The notes under the pieces were generated by a model. It did not search any database. It was given only the letters and a program-made list of their open reading frames with translations, and was not told where the DNA came from. A DNA stretch of 64,000 nucleotides from NCBI RefSeq assembly GCF_040436405.1, contig NZ_AP031575.1, positions 434,001 to 498,000 on the forward strand, in the 5' to 3' direction. Positions 1 through 8,439 of this stretch are shown here, one piece after another (position 1 is the first letter of the stretch; each line of letters opens with the position of its first letter). This DNA is from Marinomonas sp. THO17. Lineage in GTDB: Bacteria > Pseudomonadota > Gammaproteobacteria > Pseudomonadales > Marinomonadaceae. The translations under genes were made by a program, and so were the position numbers.

Positions 1-275
1 AAACCTATGGCTTCGCCAAATTTAACAGTACGAGTGCGTGTCCTTTTTTCATTATGTTGTTTGTAAAAGTCTAACGACCCGTGTAGCACGGTATGAAAAC
101 TATTACCTTGGCCACCATAAGAAAAAATTTCTTCTCCTTCCATGACTCGATGAATGACGCCATTTTCTAATAAATATTGGATGCCCGTTTCAGATAAAGC
201 ACCAAAAATAGAACCTTTTTTTAGTTCTGCAGGTGAAATATCGTATTCAGACTCTGTTGCTAAGACGGTATGCAT
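1..275 (-). CDS. Cyclic-nucleotide-binding-domain regulator, N-terminal part only
   Basis: The first 91 codons of a gene that runs off the left edge of the window. The ATG at 273-275 follows a strong ribosome site (GGGAGGAAATT), which fixes the start. The visible protein has the N-terminal look of the Crp/Fnr cNMP-binding fold: an acidic start, then a stretch with GEEIFSYGGQG, which resembles the early beta-roll segment of these domains. The DNA-binding or other C-terminal domain is not in view, so the effector and function cannot be told. It is transcribed away from ybiT, with about 300 bases between them. The family call is moderate; no closer identity can be given. Confidence 0.6.
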   Translation of the reverse strand, partial: MHTVLATESEYDISPAELKKGSIFGALSETGIQYLLENGVIHRVMEGEEIFSYGGQGNSFHTVLHGSLDFYKQHNEKRTRTRTVKFGEAIG

Positions 276-582
276 AATTTCCTCCCGTCAATTTTCTCTC
301 TCTTATATTTCTTCGGCCACTTCAATCAAAACTGAATAGTCGATCTGTTACTAGCTATTATCGACATTGTCCCCAAATATCACTAAGGGCTTTTTGTTTG
401 AACTGGTAACACTTTTGTTTTTCTAGTTAACACATTATGCGGCTTTGTAAGCGTCAGTGATCTTGTGTGGAACTTATTCTATGTAAAGTCGCACCTTGAG
501 TAACTTGTATGCGATAATGGGGCCAACTTTTTGCTACTTAGAGCAATTTTTATTATTTTCTGATTAAGAGTGGAAGAATACT
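276..582. other. Divergent intergenic region, no gene seen
   Basis: About 307 AT-rich bases between the divergent regulator and ybiT. No ORF with a ribosome site, no tRNA and no strong hairpin was found. It must hold the promoters of both flanking genes, but no pair of -35/-10 boxes with proper spacing stands out. Confidence 0.5.
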
Positions 583-2169
583 TTGTTAACGACAGCCAAT
601 ATCACCATGCAATTTGGTGCAAAACCTTTATTTGAAAACGTGTCTGTTAAATTCGGCGAAGGCAAACGCTATGGACTGATAGGTGCGAATGGTTGTGGTA
701 AATCCACTTTTATGAAGATTCTTGGCGGTGATTTGGAGCCAAGTTCAGGTAATGTTTCAAAAGATCCCAACGAGCGTTTAGGTAAATTGAAGCAGGATCA
801 ATTTGCCTATGAAGACTATTCTGTTATTGATACCGTTATTATGGGGCACACAGAGCTTTGGGCCATTAAGTCGGAGAAGGACGCTATTTATGCTAAGCCT
901 GAAATGACTGAAGAAGATGGTTTGCGCGCAGGGGATTTGGAAGCGGAATTTGCTGAAATGGATGGTTATACTGCTGATGCTCGTGCCGGAGAGCTTTTGC
1001 TGGGTGTGGGTATTCCGACAGAACAGCACTATGGTTTAATGAGTGAAGTGGCGCCAGGATTGAAACTTCGTGTATTGTTAGCACAGGCTTTGTTTTCCGA
1101 TCCAGATATCTTGTTGCTGGACGAGCCAACCAACAACTTGGACATTAATACCATTCGATGGCTAGAAGGTGTGTTGGTAGAACGTACCTGTACCATGATC
1201 ATCATTTCCCATGACCGTCATTTTTTGAATTCAGTCTGCACCAATATGGCCGATTTGGACTATGGTGAATTGCGTTTGTTCTCAGGTAACTATGATGAGT
1301 ACATGACGGCTGCCACACAGGCTCGTGAGCGTTTGTTGGCAGACAACGCCAAGAAGAAAGCGCAAATCAATGAGCTGAAATCTTTTGTCAGTCGTTTCTC
1401 GGCAAACGCGTCGAAATCTAAGCAGGCGACTTCTCGTGCTAAGCAAATAGACAAGATTCAATTAGAGGAAGTGAAGCCTTCCAGTCGTCAAAATCCCTTC
1501 ATTCGCTTTGAGCAAGAAAAAAAGCTGCACCGTTTGGCATTACAGGTTGAGAACCTTGCTAAATCCTACGATGAGAGGATTTTCAGTGATCTTAATATGA
1601 TGGTAGAAGTCGGTGAACGTATTGCCGTTATTGGTCCAAATGGCATTGGTAAATCGACCTTGCTGAAATGTTTAGTGGGTGATACAGAACTGACTAAAGG
1701 TGAGGTGAACTGGTCTGATAACGCCAATATTGGTTACTACGCTCAGGATCATGCTCATGAATTTGAGAAAGATATGGATCTTTTGCAATGGATGGGGCAG
1801 TGGGGTCAAGAGGGTGACGATGAGCAAGTCATTCGCGGTACTCTTGGGCGTTTGTTGTTCTCCCAAAACGATATTAAAAAGTCAGTGAAAGTCTTGTCTG
1901 GTGGTGAACAAGGGCGTATGTTGTTTGGCAAACTGATGCTGCAAAAGCCAAATGTTCTGGTTATGGATGAACCGACTAACCATATGGATATGGAGTCGAT
2001 TGAATCCCTAAACCTAGCGTTGGAACACTATCCTGGCACCTTGGTTTTTGTCAGTCATGACCGTGAATTTGTTTCCTCCTTGGCGACGCGCATAGTTGAG
2101 GTGACAGCGGATGGCATTGTCGATTTCCACGGCACATACGATGAATATCTGGCCAAGATGGACAGCTAA
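583..2169 (+). CDS. ybiT: ABC-F family ATPase YbiT
   Basis: A soluble duplicated ABC ATPase of the ABC-F class, 528 residues. Members of this class act on the ribosome rather than in membrane transport. Domain 1 has the Walker [10 protein letters not shown] (about residues 34-42), and domain 2 has GPNGIGKST. Both halves carry Walker B DEPTNN/DEPTNH and the switch motif SHDRHF/SHDREF, joined by a basic helical linker containing [11 protein letters not shown]. Sequence and length match E. coli YbiT closely throughout. The start is TTG, chosen because the product then begins [12 protein letters not shown], as in YbiT; no better ATG lies near. The gene stands alone and ends before a strong hairpin. 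The exact cellular role of YbiT is poorly defined. Confidence 0.95.
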   Translation: MLTTANITMQFGAKPLFENVSVKFGEGKRYGLIGANGCGKSTFMKILGGDLEPSSGNVSKDPNERLGKLKQDQFAYEDYSVIDTVIMGHTELWAIKSEKDAIYAKPEMTEEDGLRAGDLEAEFAEMDGYTADARAGELLLGVGIPTEQHYGLMSEVAPGLKLRVLLAQALFSDPDILLLDEPTNNLDINTIRWLEGVLVERTCTMIIISHDRHFLNSVCTNMADLDYGELRLFSGNYDEYMTAATQARERLLADNAKKKAQINELKSFVSRFSANASKSKQATSRAKQIDKIQLEEVKPSSRQNPFIRFEQEKKLHRLALQVENLAKSYDERIFSDLNMMVEVGERIAVIGPNGIGKSTLLKCLVGDTELTKGEVNWSDNANIGYYAQDHAHEFEKDMDLLQWMGQWGQEGDDEQVIRGTLGRLLFSQNDIKKSVKVLSGGEQGRMLFGKLMLQKPNVLVMDEPTNHMDMESIESLNLALEHYPGTLVFVSHDREFVSSLATRIVEVTADGIVDFHGTYDEYLAKMDS

Positions 2170-2191
2170 AAAAGCTTGTCTAGTGAATCGT

Positions 2192-2229
2192 TAACATAAA
2201 GGGAAATCGATTGATTTCCCTTTATGTTA
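2192..2229. terminator. Bidirectional hairpin terminator
   Basis: Perfect 17-bp inverted repeat (2192-2208 and 2213-2229) with a GATT loop, between the convergent ybiT and MOSC genes. The arms are A- and T-rich at their outer ends, so it can work in both directions. Confidence 0.85.
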
Positions 2230-2249
2230 TCTTGTTGAATTTTATGATG

Positions 2250-3086
2250 CTAGCGTTTGTCTTCGTACTGATCTGCTGTCTGAAATTCTATTATTTCCAC
2301 CTTGTCTCCTTGCTGAATCACCCCTTGATTCAGAGCGATCATATTGATGCCAAAAGTAATTCCCTCGTTTTTTAGTTTACGAAATTTTGCTAGGGTTTTC
2401 AGTGGCTCTCCTTTTTTGCTACGCTCAGCATTATCAGGATCTATCGTTGTGAAAATGCAGCGTACACAGGGTTTCACATATTCAAATTCTACTTCTCCAA
2501 TGCGAATGCGTTTCCAAGTGTCTTCGGCAAAGGCTTGATTGCCTTTGATTATCATATTGGGACGAAATTGCGCCATGCGGATGTGTTCTGGACAAGTTCG
2601 ATTGAGCTCTTCAAGTGAGGCTTCGGTGGTTAATAAAAATGGATAACCGTCTGCAAAACCAACTGGTGAGTCAGGGCGTCGGCTGGTAAAACGTTGTGTG
2701 CCTTCACCAAAAAAAACCAGCTCAGCTTCGGTGCCTAGTATAGATTGAAACCAGTGGTTGGCTTCACTACTTACAGATTGTGCTGACAGGTTCTGCCCCC
2801 AAATAGTGACATCTCTGTAGTCTTCAGAGAAACTCACAGGGTCTAGAATTAATGTTTTTTCGTTGCTTGGATGGCTTAGTTCAAGGCAATTATTAGGCAA
2901 TATCTTGCCGTTAATTTGGGTTAATTGCGGATGTTTTCGGCCTGTAATAAAGTCGCCATTAGGCTTAACTAACATATAGCGTCGATCATTAGTAAGTCCT
3001 GAAAATAGCACTTCGGTTTGATCGATGTTAATTCCATGAATGGATTTAATTGGGTAAATCGTGAGTTCACTGAGCAAATAAGACAT
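2250..3086 (-). CDS. MOSC domain protein, YcbX-like without ferredoxin domain
   Basis: 278 residues with an N-terminal MOSC beta-barrel region (IYPIKSIHG near residue 10) followed by the MOSC domain proper. The conserved cysteine segment KPCVRCIFTTIDPD lies near residue 205. YcbX-type proteins bind molybdenum cofactor and reduce N-hydroxylated compounds. E. coli YcbX is about 369 residues because it ends in a 2Fe-2S ferredoxin domain; here the protein stops after the MOSC domain, so an electron donor would have to be separate. The start ATG follows AGGAG at 5-base spacing. It is a single gene, convergent with ybiT. The family call is firm, the substrate unknown. Confidence 0.85.
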   Translation of the reverse strand: MSYLLSELTIYPIKSIHGINIDQTEVLFSGLTNDRRYMLVKPNGDFITGRKHPQLTQINGKILPNNCLELSHPSNEKTLILDPVSFSEDYRDVTIWGQNLSAQSVSSEANHWFQSILGTEAELVFFGEGTQRFTSRRPDSPVGFADGYPFLLTTEASLEELNRTCPEHIRMAQFRPNMIIKGNQAFAEDTWKRIRIGEVEFEYVKPCVRCIFTTIDPDNAERSKKGEPLKTLAKFRKLKNEGITFGINMIALNQGVIQQGDKVEIIEFQTADQYEDKR

Positions 3087-3150
3087 AACAACTCCTGCTT
3101 TGAGAAATTATTATTGCCTATTTTTTAATCGCTGTAAAAAGGGCGGTATA

Positions 3151-3180
3151 AAAACCTTGCAAGCCTAGCTACAAGGTTTT
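3151..3180 (-). terminator. Terminator of the decarboxylase gene
   Basis: Inverted repeat AAAACCTTG/CAAGGTTTT (3151-3159 and 3172-3180). Read on the minus strand it ends in a run of T. It lies just after the decarboxylase stop codon. Confidence 0.75.
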
Positions 3181-3198
3181 CTCTGTCTAGATTTTGAT

Positions 3199-4365
3199 TT
3201 ATAAGTAATAGGATTTTAATGGTGGGAAACCATTAAACTCGATTGCGCTGTAAGTGGTCGTATAAGCTCCTGTAGACAACCAATACATACGGTCACCAAT
3301 GGCTAAATTCAAAGGCAAGCCGTATTTGTAATTCTCATACATGATGTCGGCACTGTCACAGGTTGGTCCAGCAATAATAACTTCTTCCAACTCGCCACCT
3401 TTGTCGACATGAATAGGGTACTTGATGGATTCATCTAAGGTTTCGATCAAGCCAGAAAATTTACCAACATCGGTAAATACCCAGCGATTCAAAGCAGTAT
3501 GTGATTTACGGGAAATTAAGACCACTTCACTGACCAGAACACCCGCGTTCGAAATTAAGGAACGACCCGGCTCAAGGATGATGCGGGGAATATCATTTCC
3601 GAAATCTTCTTCTAGGAAGCGGGTAATCTCTTCTGCATATACGGCTAATTCGTTGGTCTTAGAAAGGTAGTTAGCGGGAAAACCACCGCCCATATTGATC
3701 ATTTGCAATACTATACCGTCTTCTTTTTTTAGGCGTTCGAAAATGACTTTCACACTCGCAATAGCGGCATCCCATGCGCCAATATCACGTTGCTGAGAGC
3801 CCACATGAAAAGATACACCATAAGGTACTAGACCTAATTCTTTTGCCAATTTCAATAAATCCATTGCCATGTCAGGACGACAGCCAAATTTACGGGACAA
3901 TGGCCAATCCGCTGTGACCGTACCTTCTGTGAGGATACGCACGTAAATATTAGAACCTGGCGCGGCTTTGGCAATGTTGCGCAAGTCAGCTTCAGAATCC
4001 GTCGCAAACATACGCACGCCCTGGTCATAAAAGTAACGTACGTCTTTGGCTTTTTTGATGGTGTTGCCATAACTTACCCGATCTGGTGATACATCGCCAA
4101 TTGCGAATAATTTGTCCAGTTCGTAGCGAGATGCAACATCAAAGTTGGCACCACGGTCGCGTAACAGGGTTAGAATTTCTGGTGCTGGGTTGGCTTTGAT
4201 GGCGTAGAAAATATCCGCAACAGGAAAACCTTTGGTCAGCTCAGAATAGGCCTCATCAATGATTTCAGTATCAATAACAACAAAAGGGGTTTCTTTGCTT
4301 TCTGAAAAAGACTTGATACGCGCGAAGCGTTCAGGTGTGTAGAATGCATTGACGTCAATAGACAT
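3199..4365 (-). CDS. speC: Ornithine/lysine decarboxylase, fold-III PLP enzyme
   Basis: 388-residue alanine-racemase-fold decarboxylase that would make putrescine (or cadaverine) in polyamine synthesis. The PLP lysine is K57 in YAIKANP. Further signatures are HVGSQQRD, GGGFPANY, EPGRSL and the active-site cysteine segment GPTCDSADIMYE. From memory it is very close along its full length to the Pseudomonas aeruginosa SpeC-type enzyme. The start chosen is the ATG at 4363-4365, seven bases after AGGAG; an ORF extension to 4386 has no ribosome site. It is monocistronic, preceded by a strong promoter and a leader of about 150 nt, and followed by a terminator. Whether it prefers ornithine or lysine cannot be read from sequence. 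Confidence 0.9.
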   Translation of the reverse strand: MSIDVNAFYTPERFARIKSFSESKETPFVVIDTEIIDEAYSELTKGFPVADIFYAIKANPAPEILTLLRDRGANFDVASRYELDKLFAIGDVSPDRVSYGNTIKKAKDVRYFYDQGVRMFATDSEADLRNIAKAAPGSNIYVRILTEGTVTADWPLSRKFGCRPDMAMDLLKLAKELGLVPYGVSFHVGSQQRDIGAWDAAIASVKVIFERLKKEDGIVLQMINMGGGFPANYLSKTNELAVYAEEITRFLEEDFGNDIPRIILEPGRSLISNAGVLVSEVVLISRKSHTALNRWVFTDVGKFSGLIETLDESIKYPIHVDKGGELEEVIIAGPTCDSADIMYENYKYGLPLNLAIGDRMYWLSTGAYTTTYSAIEFNGFPPLKSYYL

Positions 4366-4524
4366 GGAGATACTCCTATTTAGCAAACATAAACCGATAA
4401 TTAAGTAACGTCTTTACCTTCTCCCGTCCTACTTATGGCTGTTACTTATCCGGCTATATGGCCTTAAGCGACGAGCGCAGCAGTTGAAGCGGTGCGGATT
4501 ATGTTCAGCAATGACGCGGAGCGC

Positions 4525-4553
4525 AATTTAAGGCCGAATTGGCTGTCCGTCAA
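4525..4553 (-). promoter_or_regulatory. Strong sigma-70 promoter for the decarboxylase gene
   Basis: On the minus strand, TTGACG (4548-4553) and TAAATT (4525-4530) are 17 bases apart, followed by a GC-rich discriminator (GCGCTCCGCG). This layout is typical of strongly expressed, growth-rate-controlled promoters. Transcription would start near 4517, leaving a leader of about 150 nt before the ATG at 4365. Confidence 0.6.
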
Positions 4554-4627
4554 GTGTTTTTTTGGAGAGTTTAAATAAAAAAAGAGGCAACAAAGCCCCG
4601 GTGAAATTTTTGTATCTTTGCTTGCTT

Positions 4628-5047
4628 TTATTTACGCAGAAAAACAGTCTGAATTTGGAAAATACCACTTCCAGCGATTAGAGCAACAACGAAATAAATC
4701 CCTTCCATAGGGTTATTGGTTAAGGCGGTAAGGCCTGGACCCGGACAGTAGCCACTTAATCCCCAGCCAATACCAAATAGACCTGCGCCAACAAGTAATT
4801 TGCTGTCAATGTGTTTGAGGTTAGGTACTTGCCATTCTTTGGCGAGGATAGGATTTAGACGTTTATTTTTGATCCAATAGCCAAGTATGCCAATGGCTAA
4901 CGCACCTCCCATGACCGCAATGAGGGAAGGATTCCAATGGCCAAAAATATCTAAAAAACCTATTACAACAGCGGGATTGACCATTTCCGAAATAGCGAGA
5001 CCTAAGCCAAATAACAAGCCGGTTAAAAAGGTGATCAATGCGTACAT
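4628..5047 (-). CDS. YeeE/YedE-type membrane protein, half-unit B
   Basis: 139-residue protein with about four membrane segments. The loop motif [10 protein letters not shown] (around residues 97-106) is the conserved cysteine motif of YeeE/YedE (TsuA-like) proteins, which take up thiosulfate or related sulfur compounds. Full-length members are about twice this size; here the job is split over two adjacent ORFs, a known arrangement. The ATG has AGGA seven bases upstream. It lies 12 bases after its partner gene, clearly one operon. Marine and plant-associated relatives are often next to a sulfur-sensing ArsR repressor or a persulfide dioxygenase; neither gene is present here. Confidence 0.85.
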   Translation of the reverse strand: MYALITFLTGLLFGLGLAISEMVNPAVVIGFLDIFGHWNPSLIAVMGGALAIGILGYWIKNKRLNPILAKEWQVPNLKHIDSKLLVGAGLFGIGWGLSGYCPGPGLTALTNNPMEGIYFVVALIAGSGIFQIQTVFLRK

Positions 5048-5059
5048 AAGTGATTCCTA

Positions 5060-5458
5060 TTATTTGGTGATGGCAACAGTGAAAATGGCTGTCGTCATAA
5101 AGATTAGGGTGGCCACAATAGATCGCATAGATAGGCGAGAAATACCACATACACCATGCCCACTGGTGCAGCCTCCACCTAAACGTGTGCCATAGCCAAC
5201 CAATAAACCTGACAAAATCAATAACCAAGGACTTCTTAGCTCTGGTAATGGCATACTAGGTTGAGTGAGAGTTCCGTAGGCGCTGCCTCCAATAATAAGG
5301 CCGATAATGAAAAGCAATGGTAAGAGCCGTCCCTTATTAAAAAGAAGCTGTGATAAAATACCACTGATACCGACAACACGGCCCATAGTAAGTAGGTAGA
5401 ATGTTGTGGTAACGCCGATAAGCAAGCCCCCTATTAGGGGATAAAATAGCTGCTCCAT
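5060..5458 (-). CDS. YeeE/YedE-type membrane protein, half-unit A
   Basis: 132 residues, mostly hydrophobic, with about four membrane helices. The central motif [12 protein letters not shown] (near residue 96) is the cysteine-bearing signature of the N-terminal half of YeeE/YedE sulfur transporters. It is the first gene of a two-gene operon with half-unit B. The start ATG follows AGGAG at six bases. The promoter region upstream holds two matching inverted repeats (5477-5522), probably an operator. Function as a thiosulfate or sulfide-related permease is inferred from the family. Confidence 0.85.
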   Translation of the reverse strand: MEQLFYPLIGGLLIGVTTTFYLLTMGRVVGISGILSQLLFNKGRLLPLLFIIGLIIGGSAYGTLTQPSMPLPELRSPWLLILSGLLVGYGTRLGGGCTSGHGVCGISRLSMRSIVATLIFMTTAIFTVAITK

Positions 5459-5476
5459 AATCTACTCCTAAGTAAT

Positions 5477-5522
5477 ATTAGATAATACTAATTCAATAAC
5501 ATTAGTTTTGTCTAATGTTATT
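5477..5522. promoter_or_regulatory. Twin ATTAG-N6-CTAAT dyads, probable operator
   Basis: Two inverted repeats of the same design lie 24 bp apart centre to centre: ATTAG-N6-CTAAT at 5477-5492, and a longer one with 11-bp arms at 5495-5505 and 5512-5522 whose core is again ATTAG-N6-CTAAT. They sit between the YeeE-type operon and the divergent gene at 5547. The layout suggests a dimeric repressor binding twice. The regulator is not encoded nearby. Confidence 0.6.
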
Positions 5523-5546
5523 TGTCATGAAATAGTGGAAACAAGT

Positions 5547-6011
5547 GTGAAATCAATTTGGTTGGGTCAAAACCCACAGCAAGCAAAGTATATTTTTATT
5601 TTGCCTAATCTGCCTGAATGGCATTCAGCAATGGATAATCTCAAGCCCGATGTGGCGGATTTGATTCAGCGCAATGGTAATCACTGGCGAAAAATTTTGA
5701 CCATAATGGCAAAATTAACCGTAACTAATGGAAATGATTGGCGTGTTCATAGAGATCATAGCTTATTTGAGCAGCTTGCTGTTGTTTTTGATATTGCCTC
5801 ATTAGAGAAGGTGAAACCTTTATCAGAACACACTTTGGTATTCATCGTTGGGCGTAAATTGCGTGCAGAATTACCCATTGCAGAAGAAAGTACTAAGTTA
5901 AACTATGAGTGTTGGTGGCACCGCAATTATATTTGGTGTCCGTATTTGGATTATCGTCAATTTCCAAATGCACTTATTGCCGAATTGAAAGGCTATGTAT
6001 TGGAGAAGTAA
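5547..6011 (+). CDS. Conserved hypothetical protein, aromatic-rich, unknown function
   Basis: About 154 residues from the GTG at 5547 (upstream GGAA at eight bases). An alternative GTG at 5535 or TTG at 5508 is possible, but the TTG lies inside the operator dyad and has no ribosome site. The protein is soluble, has no signal peptide, and is rich in Trp and Tyr (for example ECWWHRNYIWCPY near the C-terminus). I do not recognise the family. It is followed after three bases by a TerB-like gene, whose ribosome site (GGAG) lies in its last codons, so the two are co-translated and may act together. Confidence 0.65.
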   Translation: MKSIWLGQNPQQAKYIFILPNLPEWHSAMDNLKPDVADLIQRNGNHWRKILTIMAKLTVTNGNDWRVHRDHSLFEQLAVVFDIASLEKVKPLSEHTLVFIVGRKLRAELPIAEESTKLNYECWWHRNYIWCPYLDYRQFPNALIAELKGYVLEK

Positions 6012-6014
6012 TAC

Positions 6015-6458
6015 ATGTTGAACCTGTTAAAAAATTTGTTCAGTTTGCCTGCTGAGGAAGAAGAACAAATCACCTATCAAAAAGCGGTTGCATCCTTGTT
6101 AATGGAAGTTATGTTGGCGGATTTCCAAGTGGCCCCGCAAGAAGAACAAGAGATCAAGCGTTTACTCAAAGAAGTGACTGATCTTGGTGAAGACATTGAT
6201 CAACTTTATATTGATGCTCGCGCGGGTGTAGAGGAAGCTAATGACTTATACCAATTCACTAAGGTTATTAATGAGAAAGCATCCCTGTCCCAAAAAATGG
6301 ATCTATTAAAAGCATTATGGCATGTGGCTTTGTCTGATGGCAGTCTTGATGCTCAAGAAGACCATAGAATTCGCCGCATCAGTGAGTTGCTATTTATGCC
6401 CCATTCGGAATTTATTCAGGCCAAGTTGGCGGTGCAGCAAGAATTGCAATCCGAATAA
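6015..6458 (+). CDS. TerB-family protein
   Basis: 147-residue all-helical protein with the TerB/DjlA-N type layout: acidic helices with LMEVMLADFQVAPQEEQEI in the first half and ALWHVALSDGSLDAQEDHRIR in the second, the two metal-binding-like Asp/Glu repeats of the fold. TerB proteins are named after tellurite resistance, but lone TerB genes without terC/D/E are widespread and their function is unclear. It overlaps translationally with the preceding unknown gene and ends before a strong bidirectional terminator. Confidence 0.8.
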   Translation: MLNLLKNLFSLPAEEEEQITYQKAVASLLMEVMLADFQVAPQEEQEIKRLLKEVTDLGEDIDQLYIDARAGVEEANDLYQFTKVINEKASLSQKMDLLKALWHVALSDGSLDAQEDHRIRRISELLFMPHSEFIQAKLAVQQELQSE

Positions 6459-6504
6459 GATCTAGCTGATTTAATGTTAGGAAATAAAAGAGGTTTTAAA
6501 ACAA

Positions 6505-6530
6505 AAAAGCGCAGCTCAGGCTGCGCTTTT
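6505..6530. terminator. Bidirectional terminator between terB-like gene and sodB
   Basis: Perfect 11-bp stem AAAAGCGCAGC/GCTGCGCTTTT (6505-6515 and 6520-6530) with a TCAG loop, A-tract before and T-tract after. It serves both convergent genes. Confidence 0.9.
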
Positions 6531-6562
6531 ATTATGACTGGACTCAATTATTGAGCAAAGGC

Positions 6563-7147
6563 TTATGCCGCAAAGTTGGCTGCTGCAAATTCCCAGTTTG
6601 CAAGTGCCCAGAAACCTTTTAGGTAGTCCGGACGAACGTTACGGTAATCAATATAGTAAGCATGCTCCCATAGATCTACTGTGATTAGAGGCGTTTGGCC
6701 TTCAGTTAGAGGTGTCGCAGCATTACTTGTGTTAACGATATCTAGCTCGCCTGAAGCCGTTTTTACTAACCAAGTCCAGCTTGAACCAAAGTTGTTAACT
6801 GCTTTGTCATTGAAGGCTTCTTGGAACTTCTCGAAAGAGCCCCATTTTGCATTGATTGCGTCAGCCAAAGCGCCAGTAGGTTGTCCACTGCCGTTTGGTG
6901 TTAGGCTGTTCCAGAAGAAAGTATGGTTCCAGATTTGAGCTGCATTATTGAATACAGGGCCTGCAGGAGCTGACTTCAAAATCTCCTCTAGGCTTTTGCC
7001 TTCATACTCAGTACCCGGTACTAGACCGTTCAACTTAACAACGTAAGTATTGTGGTGCTTGCCGTGGTGGTATTCCAATGTCTCAACAGACATGTGTGGC
7101 TCTAACGCATCTTTTGCGTATGGAAGAGCGGGCAATTCAAAAGACAT
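6563..7147 (-). CDS. sodB: Superoxide dismutase, Fe type
   Basis: 194 residues, the usual length of cytoplasmic SodB; it converts superoxide to hydrogen peroxide and oxygen. Metal ligands are visible: H27 in LEYHHGKHH, a second His in WNHTFFW (near 74), and Asp/His in [14 protein letters not shown] (near 157-161). The Fe-type signature [11 protein letters not shown] with Q at the second-sphere position supports iron rather than manganese. The ATG is preceded by AAGGAG. It is monocistronic, convergent with the TerB-like gene. Metal preference is an inference from the motif. Confidence 0.95.
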   Translation of the reverse strand: MSFELPALPYAKDALEPHMSVETLEYHHGKHHNTYVVKLNGLVPGTEYEGKSLEEILKSAPAGPVFNNAAQIWNHTFFWNSLTPNGSGQPTGALADAINAKWGSFEKFQEAFNDKAVNNFGSSWTWLVKTASGELDIVNTSNAATPLTEGQTPLITVDLWEHAYYIDYRNVRPDYLKGFWALANWEFAAANFAA

Positions 7148-7303
7148 TACGATTCTCCTTGCTTTTAATTAACTAAATTGCTTGTTATCAAGCAGTTAAT
7201 GGTGCATATATAGTAGCACCTATGAAACTAAGATAATATTATTTAGAATTGTTCTGTAAGGTTTTTCCATAATTTTTGTTAATAACCAATATATTAGAAT
7301 TCC

Positions 7304-8242
7304 ATGCGAAGAGATGATGATGTAGAGATCCCGAGTATGACTCTGGATCAAGATGAAGTGACTGAAAGAAGAGCAATGGACGCGACTAAAGCACGGCCTG
7401 CACCTTCTCCTGCAAAACCTGCTCACGCACCGACTGTCGTACATAAGAAGCAAAGTTTGCTAGGCGTGTACCTTTTGCTGCTGATCGTATTACTGGTGTC
7501 TGCTGGCGCTGGTTACTGGTTATGGCAACAAAATCAACAATTACGTGATGAACTGTATGGTGCTAAGAGCGAAATTGAGAACTTAGATCATCAGCTCATA
7601 GCTGCTGATGTATCGGCTAATGAACAAGGTCAAACGGTTGAGCAAACACTCAAAACCCATGATAGCGAAATTCGTAAATTATGGGGGGTGGCTTATGATC
7701 GTAATCGCAAGAGCATCGCACAAAATTCGGAAAACGTGGAAGCGTTAAAGCAAGAAATTGCTTCACTTAAAGCTGATATTTCCACCCAAACTAAGCGTAT
7801 TGCTCATCAGGATGAAGCCTTCAATGAGCTTGAAGCCGCCTATAATAAATTGCTGGCCAGCGTCGCTCAATTAGATAAGGACTCAAAAACTACGTCAGAT
7901 CAGCTTAAAGCCCAACAAGTTAATCTGCAAGGCCAAGCGGCACAAATTGCTTCAGCTGAGCGAAGTCTTTCAACTCAAGCGAGTAAGGATCAGGCTCTAA
8001 CCACAAGCCTTGATCAACTGTCACAAAATGTTTCCAATTTACAGCAACAATTGAAACAAGTGGAAAATAAAGCGTCTAGTGTTAGTAATGCTGAAATTAT
8101 TAATATGCAGCAAACACTCAAACAACAGCAGGAAGCCATTCAGTCCAGCGATGCTTTTCGATCTCAGGTTAATACTGAGATTATCCGTCTGCGTAAGCAA
8201 ATTAATCAGCTGATGTTAGAGCAGCAGTTGAACGCGCAATAA
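7304..8242 (+). CDS. Membrane-anchored coiled-coil protein, unknown function
   Basis: 312 residues. A charged N-terminus with a Pro/Ala-rich stretch is followed by one membrane helix (about residues 50-71, LLGVYLLLLIVLLVSAGAGY), then long Gln- and Lys-rich coiled coil to the end. This is a type II membrane topology with a periplasmic coiled coil. No catalytic motif is seen. The first ATG has a weak ribosome site; an internal ATG at 7337 is an alternative. It stands alone, divergent from sodB, and ends in a clean terminator. Similar single-pass coiled-coil proteins are conserved in marine gammaproteobacteria, but I cannot assign a role. Confidence 0.75.
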   Translation: MRRDDDVEIPSMTLDQDEVTERRAMDATKARPAPSPAKPAHAPTVVHKKQSLLGVYLLLLIVLLVSAGAGYWLWQQNQQLRDELYGAKSEIENLDHQLIAADVSANEQGQTVEQTLKTHDSEIRKLWGVAYDRNRKSIAQNSENVEALKQEIASLKADISTQTKRIAHQDEAFNELEAAYNKLLASVAQLDKDSKTTSDQLKAQQVNLQGQAAQIASAERSLSTQASKDQALTTSLDQLSQNVSNLQQQLKQVENKASSVSNAEIINMQQTLKQQQEAIQSSDAFRSQVNTEIIRLRKQINQLMLEQQLNAQ

Positions 8243-8264
8243 AAAACCAAGTATTTGTTGTTGC

Positions 8265-8297
8265 AAAAGGCCGATGTTGTTATGCATCGGCCTTTTT
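8265..8297 (+). terminator. Rho-independent terminator
   Basis: Stem AAAAGGCCGATG/CATCGGCCTTTT (8265-8276 and 8285-8296) with an eight-base loop and a T run, just after the coiled-coil gene. Confidence 0.9.
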
Positions 8298-8376
8298 ACT
8301 TGTTCCTTTATATAAGCCATTTCTATATAGCTTTTTTAATATGCATATTCTACTAAAGTCTAGAAGGAATGATTTT

Positions 8377-8398
8377 TATAACCTAAAGGCATGTTATA
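8377..8398 (+). promoter_or_regulatory. Dyad upstream of cysDN, possible CysB-type site
   Basis: Inverted repeat TATAAC-N10-GTTATA about 40 bases upstream of the cysD start. Its right arm overlaps a possible -10 box (TATAGT). CysB is the usual activator of these genes, and its half-sites are rich in ATAAC-like sequence, but the match is loose. Confidence 0.3.
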
Positions 8399-8439
8399 GT
8401 GGCGAAATTGTAAAAGCCTTAAATTTTGAGTAGGACGTT

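Noticed and set aside
4460-4535. Long-range inverted repeat GGCCTTAA/TTAAGGCC before the SpeC-type gene as an RNA stem
   Set aside because: The right arm lies in the -10 region of the predicted promoter, so it would not be in the transcript.
5508-5546. TTG start at 5508 for the unknown gene
   Set aside because: It lies inside the second operator dyad and has no ribosome site; the GTG at 5547 has GGAA at good spacing.
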